A DNA stretch of 64,000 nucleotides, from the NCBI GenBank assembly GCA_963835465.1, contig CAWIFR010000001.1, positions 124,001 through 188,000 on the forward strand, read 5' to 3'. Position 1 is the first letter of the stretch. Each line of letters opens with the position of its first letter. Below the pieces are notes generated by a model. It was not told the origin of the DNA, made no database searches, and worked only from the letters and a program-made list of their open reading frames with translations. This document shows positions 29,123-40,412 of this stretch, piece after piece. A program made the position numbers and the translations under genes. Origin of the DNA: Bog-756 sp963835465. Its GTDB lineage: Bacteria > Actinomycetota > Acidimicrobiia > Acidimicrobiales > RAAP-2.

Positions 29123-29866
29123 TCAACCCTTGTTGGCTCCGTGCGTCCTGACGAAGTCGTTGACCGCGTAGTACGCGTCAATCGACTCGCCGGCGTCTCC
29201 CCAGAATCCCTCGAGGATGTCGTAGGCCATGGCGCCCTCACCGATGTAGTAGTTGTTCACGTCGGTGATCTCCAGTTCGCCGCGGCCCGAGGGGACGAGG
29301 GTCGGGATGACGTCGAAGACGTCGGCGTCATAGCAGTAGATGCCCGTCACCCCGAACTTGGAGGCCGGCTGCTCGGGCTTCTCCACGATCCCCACCACCC
29401 GCTCGTCCTGGTCGAAGGTGGGTACACCCAGGTGGCGCAGGTGCTCGTCCTCCTCCACCGGGGTCAGCAGGATCCGGGCCCCCTGCGGCTTCGCCTTGAA
29501 GGCGTCGACCATGGGCTTGATGGACTGCTCCACGATGTTGTCGGCCAGCATGACCAGCACGGGCTCACCGTCCACGAACCGGGCGGCCAGGCCCAGCGCC
29601 TCGGCGATGCCCCCCGGCCGGTCCTGGTAGGCGTAGCTGAGTCGGTCGATGCCGAACTCCTGGCCGTTGCCCAACAGGCGCAGGAATTCGCCGGCATGGG
29701 TCCCACCGGTGACCAGCATGATCTCGTTGATCTCGGCGTTGACCAGCGCTTCGATGCCCCAGTTGATCATCGGTCGGTCGTAGATCGGCAACAGGTGCTT
29801 GTTGGTGATCCGGGTCAGCGGATGAAGCCGCGAGCCGGTACCACCAGCCAGGAGGACGCCCTTCAT
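29123..29866 (-). CDS. rmlA: Glucose-1-phosphate thymidylyltransferase, short form
   Basis: RmlA makes dTDP-glucose, the entry to dTDP-rhamnose for wall glycans. The 247-aa product has GGTGSRLHPLTRITNKHLLP (nucleotide loop) with YDRPMINWGIEAL, LADNIVEQSI (metal Asp), and GVPTFDQDERVVGIVEKPEQP. It is shorter than the roughly 290-aa enterobacterial enzyme, lacking the C-terminal allosteric helices, as in some actinobacterial and archaeal homologues. It is the last gene of a minus-strand block after ftsX and a serine hydrolase. No rmlB, rmlC or rmlD gene is in the window. Confidence 0.93.
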   Translation of the reverse strand: MKGVLLAGGTGSRLHPLTRITNKHLLPIYDRPMINWGIEALVNAEINEIMLVTGGTHAGEFLRLLGNGQEFGIDRLSYAYQDRPGGIAEALGLAARFVDGEPVLVMLADNIVEQSIKPMVDAFKAKPQGARILLTPVEEDEHLRHLGVPTFDQDERVVGIVEKPEQPASKFGVTGIYCYDADVFDVIPTLVPSGRGELEITDVNNYYIGEGAMAYDILEGFWGDAGESIDAYYAVNDFVRTHGANKG

Positions 29867-29876
29867 GGGGCGCAGC

Positions 29877-30788
29877 CTAGACGGGCGGGGCGCCCGGCCA
29901 CCGATTCGGGTCCCGGACCGCCTCCCCGGCCAGGATCGCGTCGGCCAAGGCGGGCCATGCCTTGGCGGCCCACGGACCGAAGGGGCGGTCGGCCAGACCG
30001 ACGCAGGCCACCCCGGCCTGGGGATCGACCCAGAGGAAGGAGCCGCTGCGTCCGAAGTGGCCAAAGGTGGCAGGTGAATTGGTCGTGCCGGTCCAGTGGG
30101 GCTGCTTGGTCCCCCGGAGCTCCACCCCGAGTCCCCAGTCGCAGGGGTCGAAGCGGGTGAACCCGGGCAGCACGCCGGGGGTGCCCGGAAACTGCACCGT
30201 CACCGCCGACCGGTGCGTGTCGGCCGAGACCAGTGTGGGCCGGGCCCACTCGGCGGCCAGGGCAGCCAGGTCCGTCAGTGGGCCGCCCAGGCCGGCGGCG
30301 GCCGGTCCGGGGGCGGCTCTGGGATCGAACGTGGTTGCGGCCATGCCCAGCGGGCCGAGGACCCCGTCGGCAAGGTACTCGTCGAAGGAGAGGCCGGAGC
30401 GTTCGGCCAGGAGCTCGGCCAGTACCTGGAAGCCGGCGTTGGAGTAGATCCGTCGGGTCCCCGGTGCGGCCAGGCTGGTGGCCGCGTCGGGACCGAGCCC
30501 GGAGGCATGGGCCAGTAGATGACGCACTGTGCTGCCCGGCGGCCCGGCCGGCTCGTCCAGCGCAAGGGTCCCTTCCTCCACGGCGATCAGGACGGCCAGG
30601 GCGGTGGCCGGCTTGGTCACCGATGCCCACGGCAGGACCCGGTCCACAGGGCCCGTCGTGTCCACCACCGCTACCGGCGTGGAGGCGGCCGGACCCGGGC
30701 CGGGCGTCTCCTCGAAGCGCAGCACGGCCACGGCCGCCCGCTCCACGGGCCACGTGGCCACCTGGTCCAGCGCCGCGCGGGAGGTCAC
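29877..30788 (-). CDS. Beta-lactamase-fold serine hydrolase
   Basis: The 303-aa product has the class C-type active-site order: SxxK in WASVTKPATAL (residues about 54-64), YxN in IYSNAGFQVLAELL, and HxG in FGHFGRSGSFLWVD. These enzymes (penicillin-binding-like esterases or DD-peptidases) use the serine. There is no signal peptide, so it is probably a cytosolic esterase-like protein and not a wall enzyme. It is 22 nt after ftsX and 10 nt before rmlA, so it is likely in the same transcript. Confidence 0.85.
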   Translation of the reverse strand: MTSRAALDQVATWPVERAAVAVLRFEETPGPGPAASTPVAVVDTTGPVDRVLPWASVTKPATALAVLIAVEEGTLALDEPAGPPGSTVRHLLAHASGLGPDAATSLAAPGTRRIYSNAGFQVLAELLAERSGLSFDEYLADGVLGPLGMAATTFDPRAAPGPAAAGLGGPLTDLAALAAEWARPTLVSADTHRSAVTVQFPGTPGVLPGFTRFDPCDWGLGVELRGTKQPHWTGTTNSPATFGHFGRSGSFLWVDPQAGVACVGLADRPFGPWAAKAWPALADAILAGEAVRDPNRWPGAPPV

Positions 30789-30810
30789 CGGCGGCGCCGT
30801 CGGAGAACGA

Positions 30811-31701
30811 TCAGACGTCGAGAAAGCGACGCACGGCGAAGGCCGAGCCCACCACGCCGACCACCACGCCGACCACAGCCACCAGAATGCAGGTGCCCGC
30901 CACCTCCCACCCGCCCAGGGACATCTGGGCGATGATGCTCCCCTGGTTGGCGGCCGTCTTGGTGGTGTCGAGGCCGATACCGAAGTAGAGGGCCAGCACG
31001 ACCAGCACGGCCACGGCCGCGCCGGCCAGTCCCTGGATCAGTCCTTCGGCCATGAACGGCAGTCGGATGAACCAGTTGGTGGCTCCGACCAGTTTCATGA
31101 CCGACACCTCCCGCCTTCGGGCGAAGATGGCCATGCGGATGGTATTGAGGATGAGCACCGACGCCGAGAGCAGCAGCACCACGGCGACCGACAGGAAGAC
31201 CCATTGGAGGATCCGGATCACGCTCTGCATGGTCTTGATCTGTTGGCCCGGATACTTGACCGAGGCCACGCCCGCCTTCCCGGTGAACTGCTGGTAGACC
31301 TGCGAAGCCTGCGAGGGATCGTTTAGCACGCATCGGTACGACGACGGGTAGTCGGCCTGGCTGGTGGCATCCAGTTCGTCGGCGGGGAGGATGGTCTTGG
31401 CCTCGGTGAAGTCGTAGACCTGGGACCGGTAGACGCAGCTCTTGATGTAGGGCGAATCGTGCAGCTCGGAACCGATCGACGTCGCCAGCGTGGCTCCGGC
31501 GGCCGGCTTCACCCACACGATGGCCTGGACTCCGTTCTGCCACTGCACGGTGGCCTTGGACGCACCTTGCTTCAACAGGAGCGACGAGCCCACCAGCGCC
31601 AGGGACACGGCCACGGTCAGAATGGCCGCCACCGTCATCAGGCGGTTGCGCCAGAGGTTGGTGGCCGCCTCCTTCGAGACGTAGCCGGCGGAGACCGGCA
31701 T
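30811..31701 (-). CDS. ftsX: Cell-division protein FtsX
   Basis: FtsX is the membrane subunit of the FtsEX complex, which activates wall hydrolases at the division site. The 296-aa protein has an N-terminal helix (residues about 22-42), a large outer loop with two cysteines (SCVYRS, YRCVLN), and three C-terminal helices. LVGATNWFIRLPFMAEGLIQ is the conserved FtsX region. Its ATG overlaps the ftsE stop by one base (TGATG), so translation is coupled. The paired loop cysteines may form a disulfide. Confidence 0.95.
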   Translation of the reverse strand: MPVSAGYVSKEAATNLWRNRLMTVAAILTVAVSLALVGSSLLLKQGASKATVQWQNGVQAIVWVKPAAGATLATSIGSELHDSPYIKSCVYRSQVYDFTEAKTILPADELDATSQADYPSSYRCVLNDPSQASQVYQQFTGKAGVASVKYPGQQIKTMQSVIRILQWVFLSVAVVLLLSASVLILNTIRMAIFARRREVSVMKLVGATNWFIRLPFMAEGLIQGLAGAAVAVLVVLALYFGIGLDTTKTAANQGSIIAQMSLGGWEVAGTCILVAVVGVVVGVVGSAFAVRRFLDV

Positions 31702-32489
31702 CAGGCGCCGGCCGCGAAGCGGTCGGGGAATCCGTCGTCGTCGCTCGGCGGTGCCTGTTCGGTGACGAGGCCCGTGGGCGAGCCGGCACCGGCCGCCGCC
31801 GTCGCACTGTCGATGCCGTAGACGCCGTGGGCCTGGTCACGGACCAGGACCCCCCGGTCAAGTTCGATGACCCGGCGGCGCATCTGGTCGACCATGCCGG
31901 CATCGTGGGTGGCGATGATGACGGTGGTGCCGGTGCGATTGATCCGGTCGAGCAGCTTCATGATGCCGAGACTGGTGGTGGGATCGAGGTTCCCGGTGGG
32001 CTCATCGGCCAGCAGGATCAGCGGACGGTTGACGAAGGCCCGGGCCACGGCCACCCGCTGCTGTTCCCCACCGGACAGCTCGTGGGGAAGGTTGTCCCGC
32101 TTCTTGGTCAGACCGACCAGGTCGAGGACCTGGGGCACCTGGGTGGCGATCACGTGACGGGGCCGACCGATGACCTCCAGGGCGAACGCCACGTTCTCGA
32201 ACACGGTCTTGTTGGGCAGGAGGCGGAAGTCCTGGAACACGCAGCCGATGTTGCGCCGCAGGTAGGGGATCCGCCACTTGGGCAGGTGGCCGATCTCCTT
32301 GCCGGCCTCCCAGATCCGGCCGGAGTCGGGCGACTCCTCGCGGAGCAGGAGCCGGATGAACGTCGTCTTGCCCGAGCCGGAGGGTCCCACCAGGAAGACG
32401 AACTCGCCCTTGTCGATCTCGACCGAACATTCCCGGAGGGCCACGGTCGAGCCCTTGTAGGTCTTGGTGACGTTCTGGAACGTGATCAT
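31701..32489 (-). CDS. ftsE: Cell-division ATP-binding protein FtsE
   Basis: FtsE is the ATPase partner of FtsX. The 262-aa product begins MITFQNVTKTYKG and has GPSGSGKTTFIRLLLRE, GCVFQDFRLLPNKTVFENVA (FtsE-type Q-loop region), LSGGEQQRVAVARA and LLADEPTGNLDP. It carries a C-terminal extension of about 40 residues past the ABC domain that is rich in Ala, Gly and acidic residues. ATG 32489 was chosen over an upstream in-frame start at 32564. It lies 133 nt downstream of prfB in the same direction. Confidence 0.96.
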   Translation of the reverse strand: MITFQNVTKTYKGSTVALRECSVEIDKGEFVFLVGPSGSGKTTFIRLLLREESPDSGRIWEAGKEIGHLPKWRIPYLRRNIGCVFQDFRLLPNKTVFENVAFALEVIGRPRHVIATQVPQVLDLVGLTKKRDNLPHELSGGEQQRVAVARAFVNRPLILLADEPTGNLDPTTSLGIMKLLDRINRTGTTVIIATHDAGMVDQMRRRVIELDRGVLVRDQAHGVYGIDSATAAAGAGSPTGLVTEQAPPSDDDGFPDRFAAGA

Positions 32490-32622
32490 GCGGTGGGCCT
32501 CATCGGCGGCGCGAAAAAGATGGAGAGCAGGGTTCCCATTCCATGCAATGCTACCCGCACCCACTCCGCAATTGGTTCAGCCCCCTGACCTCCGCCGACG
32601 CCGCCGGTGGCGGACACCGGAA

Positions 32623-33783
32623 TCATTCGCGCAGTCGGCGCCCCTCGGCCTCACGTCTGAGCTCTGCCTCGATGAAAGCGTCGAGGTCACCGTCGAGCAC
32701 CGACTCCACGTTTCCCGTCTCCTCATTGCTGCGCAGGTCCTTCACCAACTGGTAGGGCGCCATCACATACGAACGGATCTGGTTTCCCCAGGCGTTGTCG
32801 GTGCGGTCGCCGGACAGTTGGTCCAAGGTGGCCTGGTGCTCGGCCCGCTGGCGCTCGGCCAGCTTCGCTCCCAGCACCTGCATGGCCTTGGCCTTGTTCT
32901 GGTGCTGGCTGCGTTGGTTCTGGCACGACACCACGATCCCGGTGGGCAGATGGGTCAGTCGCACCGCCGAGTCGGTCTTGTTGACGTGCTGACCGCCGGC
33001 ACCTGAGGACCGGTAGGTGTCGATGCGGAGATCCTTCTCGTCGATGTCCACCTCACCGGAGACGTCCTCCAGGAACGGGACCACGTCCAGCGAGGCGAAG
33101 CTGGTCTGCCGTCGGTGCTGCGCGTCGAACGGCGAGATGCGCACCAACCGGTGCACCCCGCGCTCGGCGGCAAGCAGCCCGAAGGCGTAGCGGCCCTTCA
33201 CGATGAAGGTGGCCGACAGCAGGCCGGCCTCTTGCCCCGGCGTGGCCTCCTCCACCTCGAGGTCGAAGCCCCGTCGCTCGGCCCACCGCGTGTACATGCG
33301 CAGCATCATCTCGGCCCAGTCCTGCGCGTCGGTACCACCGGCCCCGGCATGGATTTCGGCGACCGCATCACCGTCGTCGTAGGGTCCGGCGAACAGGGCA
33401 CGGAGCTCGAGGGAGCCGAGCCGGCGGTCCAGTTCGTCGAGCACCTGCTCCACTTCGGGGCGCAGTGACTCGTCGGACTCCTCCTCGATCAGCTCGTGGA
33501 GGGTCTGGGCATCGGACAGTTGTTCGGCCAGCTGGGCCAGCTGTTCGAGGTCGTCGTTGACCTGACCCAACTCCGTGGTGACCTGACGGGCGTGGTCGGC
33601 GTCGTCCCACAGGCCCGGTTCCGACGCCGCCTTCTCCAATTCGGTCCGCCGGGCGAGCAGACGATCCTTGCCCAGGAAGTGCTCGGCTTCCGCGAGCCGT
33701 CCGGCCAGCGACTCCAACAGCTCGGGTATGTCGACGCGATCGGGCTCTCCTGGCCCTCGGCGGCCCCCGTCGTCCGGGGCCAT
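32623..33783 (-). CDS. prfB: Peptide chain release factor 2
   Basis: RF2 ends translation at UGA and UAA. The 386-aa product has the class motifs RISPFD (SPF stop recognition) and SGAGGQHVNKTDS (GGQ peptide release). The reading frame is continuous from ATG 33783, which lies one base after the secA stop, so the self-regulating +1 frameshift present in prfB of many bacteria is absent here. Gene order secA-prfB-ftsE-ftsX on the minus strand is common in Actinobacteria. Confidence 0.96.
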   Translation of the reverse strand: MAPDDGGRRGPGEPDRVDIPELLESLAGRLAEAEHFLGKDRLLARRTELEKAASEPGLWDDADHARQVTTELGQVNDDLEQLAQLAEQLSDAQTLHELIEEESDESLRPEVEQVLDELDRRLGSLELRALFAGPYDDGDAVAEIHAGAGGTDAQDWAEMMLRMYTRWAERRGFDLEVEEATPGQEAGLLSATFIVKGRYAFGLLAAERGVHRLVRISPFDAQHRRQTSFASLDVVPFLEDVSGEVDIDEKDLRIDTYRSSGAGGQHVNKTDSAVRLTHLPTGIVVSCQNQRSQHQNKAKAMQVLGAKLAERQRAEHQATLDQLSGDRTDNAWGNQIRSYVMAPYQLVKDLRSNEETGNVESVLDGDLDAFIEAELRREAEGRRLRE

Positions 33784-33784
33784 C

Positions 33785-36559
<2,775 letters not shown>

Positions 36560-36646
36560 GGGCCACTCACTCTACCGTCGGACGTCTTGCCTACTGGCCG
36601 CATGCCCCGCGGGCGTACACGGCCTTCGGGGCGGGGCCGGGCCGCT

Positions 36647-37011
36647 TCAGGCGGTGCGGACACGCTCCCGGAGGATGGACACCGAGTTGGCCGGCCGCCG
36701 GCGGGGGTGGGTCCTGGCCACCAGTCGCCCCTTGGTCTTCTCGAGCTGGTGCTCGAGCTTCTCCACCACCAGGTCCACGGACGCCAGCGGGACGGGGCGG
36801 CTGCTCGGGCCCGGATCGTCCGACCATGGCCGACGATGATCACCTCGCACCGCTCCCGGTCGGCGATCCTCGGATTGTGCTCTTCGGTGAAGTGGACCTC
36901 GGCCCGCTCGAGTCCGGGGCACAGGTGGCCGAGCCGGCCCACCTTCTCCTTGGTCAGGGCCCTCACTTCGTCCGACACGATCCTTCTGCCATAGGCAATG
37001 ACAACGTCCAC
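36647..37011 (-). CDS. hpf: Ribosome hibernation factor, HPF/RaiA domain (frame broken near 36797)
   Basis: HPF binds the 30S decoding site in stationary phase. GTG 37011 follows GGAGG by 7 nt. The first frame gives VDVVIAYGRRIVSDEVRALT, FTEEHNPRIADRERCEVIIV and GHGRTIRARAAA; another frame then continues with VPLASVDLVVEKLEHQLEKT to a stop at 36647. One missing base near 36797 reconciles the two. The rebuilt protein is about 121 aa: the ribosome-binding domain only, without the C-terminal dimerisation domain typical of long actinobacterial HPF. Position upstream of secA is the usual actinobacterial neighbourhood. Confidence 0.82.
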
Positions 37012-37559
37012 TTGCTCGCCTCCATGGTTGTGGTGTTCGGTTACTACGTCTGCGGTCGGCCGGTCCTCCTGGTCGGTCGTCGGGTTGATGATGTGAACTG
37101 CGGGCGGCTGACCTGGTCTTTGACCCCACACTCGCCTGCAGGGGGCGTGGCGACCCGACTCCGGCGGCACCGACCGTCTCCGGCCGGGGGCCCTTCGGAA
37201 CCGTTGATGGCCGCGTCCTCCCCTCTCCGTCCGCCCCCGACAGCCGGGGACGCCACGGGCAGGTCTTACTCCTAAGCCGCACCATGCTCAGCAACCACGA
37301 GTTGCCTTACGTGGGTCGTTTCGCCTGCGACTGGCTTCGACTTGCAACCACAGACCCGCACGCAGCTCACAGCGACAAGTGTACGCCTCCCCCACCGGAA
37401 ACCAGGGGTCGGACCTTCGGTCACCAGTTCGTCACACGGTCGCAATCGGAGGCGCGGAGGCCGGCCGGCCCCCGCCGGCGCCCGGATCCGATGACTCCGG
37501 ATCTGGAGCACGAACTCCCGAGGCCAGAGGGATGTCCGCCCCAGGGACAGCCGCCCGAG
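37012..37559. other. Gene-free stretch between hpf and the SIS isomerase gene
   Basis: No convincing coding frame is present in these 548 nt. The part from about 37260 to 37440 has visibly lower GC than the genes around it and includes repeated-looking complementary runs such as CTTAGGAGTAAG (minus strand), which can fold. It lies upstream of hpf on the minus strand and could hold the hpf-secA promoter, a long leader or a small RNA. A tRNA, tmRNA or known riboswitch core was not recognised. Confidence 0.4.
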
Positions 37560-38643
37560 TCAGTCCGAGCCTTGCCTCAGCTGCAGCTTGATCTCGTCCA
37601 GGACCGGGATGGGACCGGGGTCGATGCCCTCGTTACCCGCCAGATGGAGGGAGACGAAGTCACCGAAGAGGGCCAGGTCGAGCAGTTGGGCCAGGTCGCC
37701 CTCGCCGGCGGCACGAACCTCGACCACCTCGGCCACGACCTCCCGCAGCACGTCGACCACCAGCTCGAACCGACGACTCACCTGGGGATGCTCGGCATCA
37801 TGGCGCAGATTGACCAGCGTGATGAGTTGGCGGGTGGCGTCGCCGTGCTGGCCCCATCCAGCCACCTCGTTGTGACAGAGCTCGGGGTAGACGTTGAAGA
37901 AGGCCGGGCTCTTGGCGTTCTCGTTGACCTGGGCCTTCCATCGCAGGGCGGCAGCTCCGCCCAGGTCGCCCGAGCTGTGGACGAGGGGGATGGTCCGTCC
38001 GATCCGACGGGCCACTTCCTCGGCCCGCGCTGCCCGATTGCACCAGTGCGTCGCGACGGATCCGAAGCTGGTCGACGGCCTGGTCCACCCACTGGGTGGC
38101 CCCGGGGAACAGCCCGATCTCCTCCAGCAGCACCAGCGGCGGGATGGCCATGGCCCCGAGGGCGGCCCGGGGTTGGGGGATGTCGGAGGGCACCGGCACC
38201 ACCGGGATGTCCCACTCGGCGGCCAGCTCAGCGAGGGCTCCCCCGCCCGCCACCACGATGAGCGACGCGCCGGCCTCGTAGGCCCCGGCCGCCGCCTCCA
38301 GCGTCTCTTCGGTGTTGCCGGAGAACGACATGGCGAAGACCAGCGAGCCGGTGCCGACGAAGTCCGGGGGCTCGTAGCCCTTGACCACGGTCACCGGCAC
38401 CGGCATGAAGGGGGCCGCCGTGGCCACCAGCACGTCCCCGGCGATCCCGCTGCCGCCCATGCCCAGGACCACCACATTCTCCACCTGGTCATGGCCGGGC
38501 AGGCCGGCCACTCCTCTGGCCGCCGAGACCGCCTCGGCCACCTGCTCGGGGAGGCCGGCGGTGGCCGACCACATGTCCAGGCTGTCGAGGGTCAAGGGCG
38601 AACCATGCGTGGACGACCCCGTGGCCGCCGTCGGGGGGATCAC
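37560..38643 (-). CDS. SIS-domain phosphoglucose/phosphomannose isomerase-like protein (frame broken near 38041)
   Basis: Frame one, from GTG 38643, gives VVVLGMGGSGIAGDVLVA and FAMSFSGNTEETLEAAAGAY (first SIS domain) to RIRRDALV, then degenerates. A second frame continues with NRAARAEEVARRIGRTIPLV, LRWKAQVNENAKSPAF and FNVYPELCHNEVAGW to 37560. One extra base near 38041 explains this. The rebuilt protein of about 360 aa matches the actinobacterial bifunctional isomerase-like family near phosphomannomutase genes, which supplies mannose or fructose phosphates. GTGA at 38643-38640 couples it to the Trm112-like gene. Confidence 0.87.
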
Positions 38644-38888
38644 GACGCGCTGGGGCCGCCGGTGGACACGGCTCCGCCAGCTTCCGCCTTGGCCGTCAGA
38701 CGATCGTGCTCGGCATCGTCGACCGTGGTGGCCTCATCGATGAGCATGACCGGGATACCGTCCCGCACCTCGTAGCTCCGGTGGAGCCGCGGGTTGTAGA
38801 GCCGGTCCTCGTCCGCGAAGTAGAGCAGCGTCCCCTTGTCCTCGGGGCACGCCAGGACATCGATCAGCAGTGGGTCGAGCGTCGTCAT
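38640..38888 (-). CDS. Trm112-like zinc-ribbon/UPF0434 protein
   Basis: The 82-aa protein begins MTTLDPLLIDVLACPEDKGT, the N-terminus of Trm112/YcaR-type proteins, with YNPRLHRSYEVRDGIPVMLI completing the fold. Only the first Cys of the usual CxxC is present (CPED), so zinc binding may be lost. Trm112 in other organisms activates methyltransferases; bacterial members are of unknown role. The gene lies between phosphomannomutase and the SIS isomerase, the same order as in Mycobacterium. The start at 38888 has GAGG 6 nt upstream. Confidence 0.87.
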   Translation of the reverse strand: MTTLDPLLIDVLACPEDKGTLLYFADEDRLYNPRLHRSYEVRDGIPVMLIDEATTVDDAEHDRLTAKAEAGGAVSTGGPSAS

Positions 38889-38952
38889 CTGCACCTCTTT
38901 CGTTGGTCTCGTCGGGGGTGGGGCGGGCTCACGGTGGGCCGGTCGGCCACCG

Positions 38953-40344
38953 TCATGCGCCGAGCAACCGGCCGATGTCCGCTTGGACCTCGGCCACCCG
39001 GCGGGCACAGTCGGCCGCGTCCGGGGCCTCTACGTTCAGGCGCAGGAGGGGTTCGGTATTAGAGGGGCGGAGGTTGTACCACCACTCCCCCCGGTCCACG
39101 GTCAACCCGTCCAACCGGTCGGCGGTGCCCTTGGCCCCTCCGGCCGCCTCCACCTCGGCGGCCATGAGCTCGACGGCCCCGGCCGGGTCGTCGACCACCG
39201 TGTTGATCTCGCCCGATGCCGCGTAGCGCTTGTACGGCTCCAGCAGCTCGGAGAGCGGCTGCCCGGTGATGCTCAGCAGCTCCAGGACGACCATGGCCGC
39301 GATGATGCCCGAGTCGGCCCGGTAGTTGTCCCGGAAGTAGTAGTGACCGGAGTGCTCGCCGCCGAAGATGGCGCCCGTCTCGGCCATGACCTGTTTGATG
39401 TAGCTGTGGCCGACCTTGGTTCGGATCCCGGTGCCACCCTTCTCTGCGATCACCTCGGGCACCACCCGTGAGCAGATGCAGTTGTAGAGGACGGTGGACC
39501 CGGGGTACTTGTCCAGCATGGATGCGGCGACCAGGGCGGTGGTCAGGGAGCCCGACACCGGCTCGGCCTGCTCGTCGACCAGGAACACCCGATCGGCGTC
39601 CCCGTCGAAGGCCAGGCCGACGTCGGCCCCTGCGGCCAGCACCGCGGCCTTCAGGGAGACCAGGTTCTCGGGCTGGATGGGATCGGCCGGGTGGTTGGGG
39701 AAGTTGCCGTCCAGCTCGGGGAAGAGGATCTCCACCTCGAAGGGGAGGCCCTCGAAGACCTTGGGGGCGACCAGGCCCCCCATCCCGTTGGCCGTATCCG
39801 CTACCACCCGTAGGGGACGGAGGGAGTCGGTGTCGACGAACGAGCGCACATGGTCGGCGTACGCGTCGAGCACGGACTGCTCCTCCAACGGGGCCAGCCG
39901 ATCCGGGTCGAGCCGGGGAGGGCCGTCGGTCCCCCACTCGGCCAGGAGGGACTCGGCGGTGGCCTGGATCTCGGCCAGCCCGGTGTCTCGCCCGATGGGT
40001 CGGGCACCGGATTGGCACAGTTTGAGCCCGTTGTACTTGGCCGGATTGTGCGAGGCGGTGAACATGGCCCCGGGGGCATCGAGGCTGCCGGCGGCGAAGT
40101 AGAGGAGATCGGTCGAAGCCAGCCCCAGGTCGACCACGGCCACCCCCTCGGACCGGACACCCTCGGCGAAGGCGTGGGAGAGCTCGACCCCCGACTCGCG
40201 CATGTCGCGGGCCACCAGCACCATCGGGCCGCCGGTGAACCGGGCCACGGCGATGCCGATGGCTCGGAACTGATCGGCGTTGAGCTCGTCGGGGACCACG
40301 CCCCGGATGTCGTAGGCCTTGAAGACGGAGGAGAGGCTGCTCAT
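38953..40344 (-). CDS. manB: Phosphomannomutase/phosphoglucomutase
   Basis: The enzyme interconverts mannose-6- and mannose-1-phosphate, feeding GDP-mannose. The 463-aa product has FKAYDIRGVVP, the phosphoserine loop FTASHNPAKYNGLK, the metal loop AFDGDADRVF, the sugar loop FGGEHSGHYYFRD and the phosphate loop RPSNTEPLLRL. All four functional loops are intact. It is probably the first gene of a manB-Trm112-SIS operon and supplies substrate for the mannose-derived sugars that the 56-61 kb glycosyltransferase group may use. Confidence 0.96.
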   Translation of the reverse strand: MSSLSSVFKAYDIRGVVPDELNADQFRAIGIAVARFTGGPMVLVARDMRESGVELSHAFAEGVRSEGVAVVDLGLASTDLLYFAAGSLDAPGAMFTASHNPAKYNGLKLCQSGARPIGRDTGLAEIQATAESLLAEWGTDGPPRLDPDRLAPLEEQSVLDAYADHVRSFVDTDSLRPLRVVADTANGMGGLVAPKVFEGLPFEVEILFPELDGNFPNHPADPIQPENLVSLKAAVLAAGADVGLAFDGDADRVFLVDEQAEPVSGSLTTALVAASMLDKYPGSTVLYNCICSRVVPEVIAEKGGTGIRTKVGHSYIKQVMAETGAIFGGEHSGHYYFRDNYRADSGIIAAMVVLELLSITGQPLSELLEPYKRYAASGEINTVVDDPAGAVELMAAEVEAAGGAKGTADRLDGLTVDRGEWWYNLRPSNTEPLLRLNVEAPDAADCARRVAEVQADIGRLLGA

Positions 40345-40412
40345 GGCCGGGCCATCCTAGCGAGCCGGGCGGCCTATCGAGGGGGGCGTCGCCTGGGAGT
40401 CGAACCGGTGGG

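Noticed and set aside
33600..33783. Programmed +1 frameshift in prfB
   Set aside because: The frame is continuous from the start codon, and no in-frame TGA with the slippery CTT context is seen.
37255..37275. Cobalamin riboswitch B12-box-like run on the minus strand (AGTAAGACCTGCC)
   Set aside because: Three bases are missing from the box, and the other conserved blocks of the riboswitch, such as GCCACTG, are not present.
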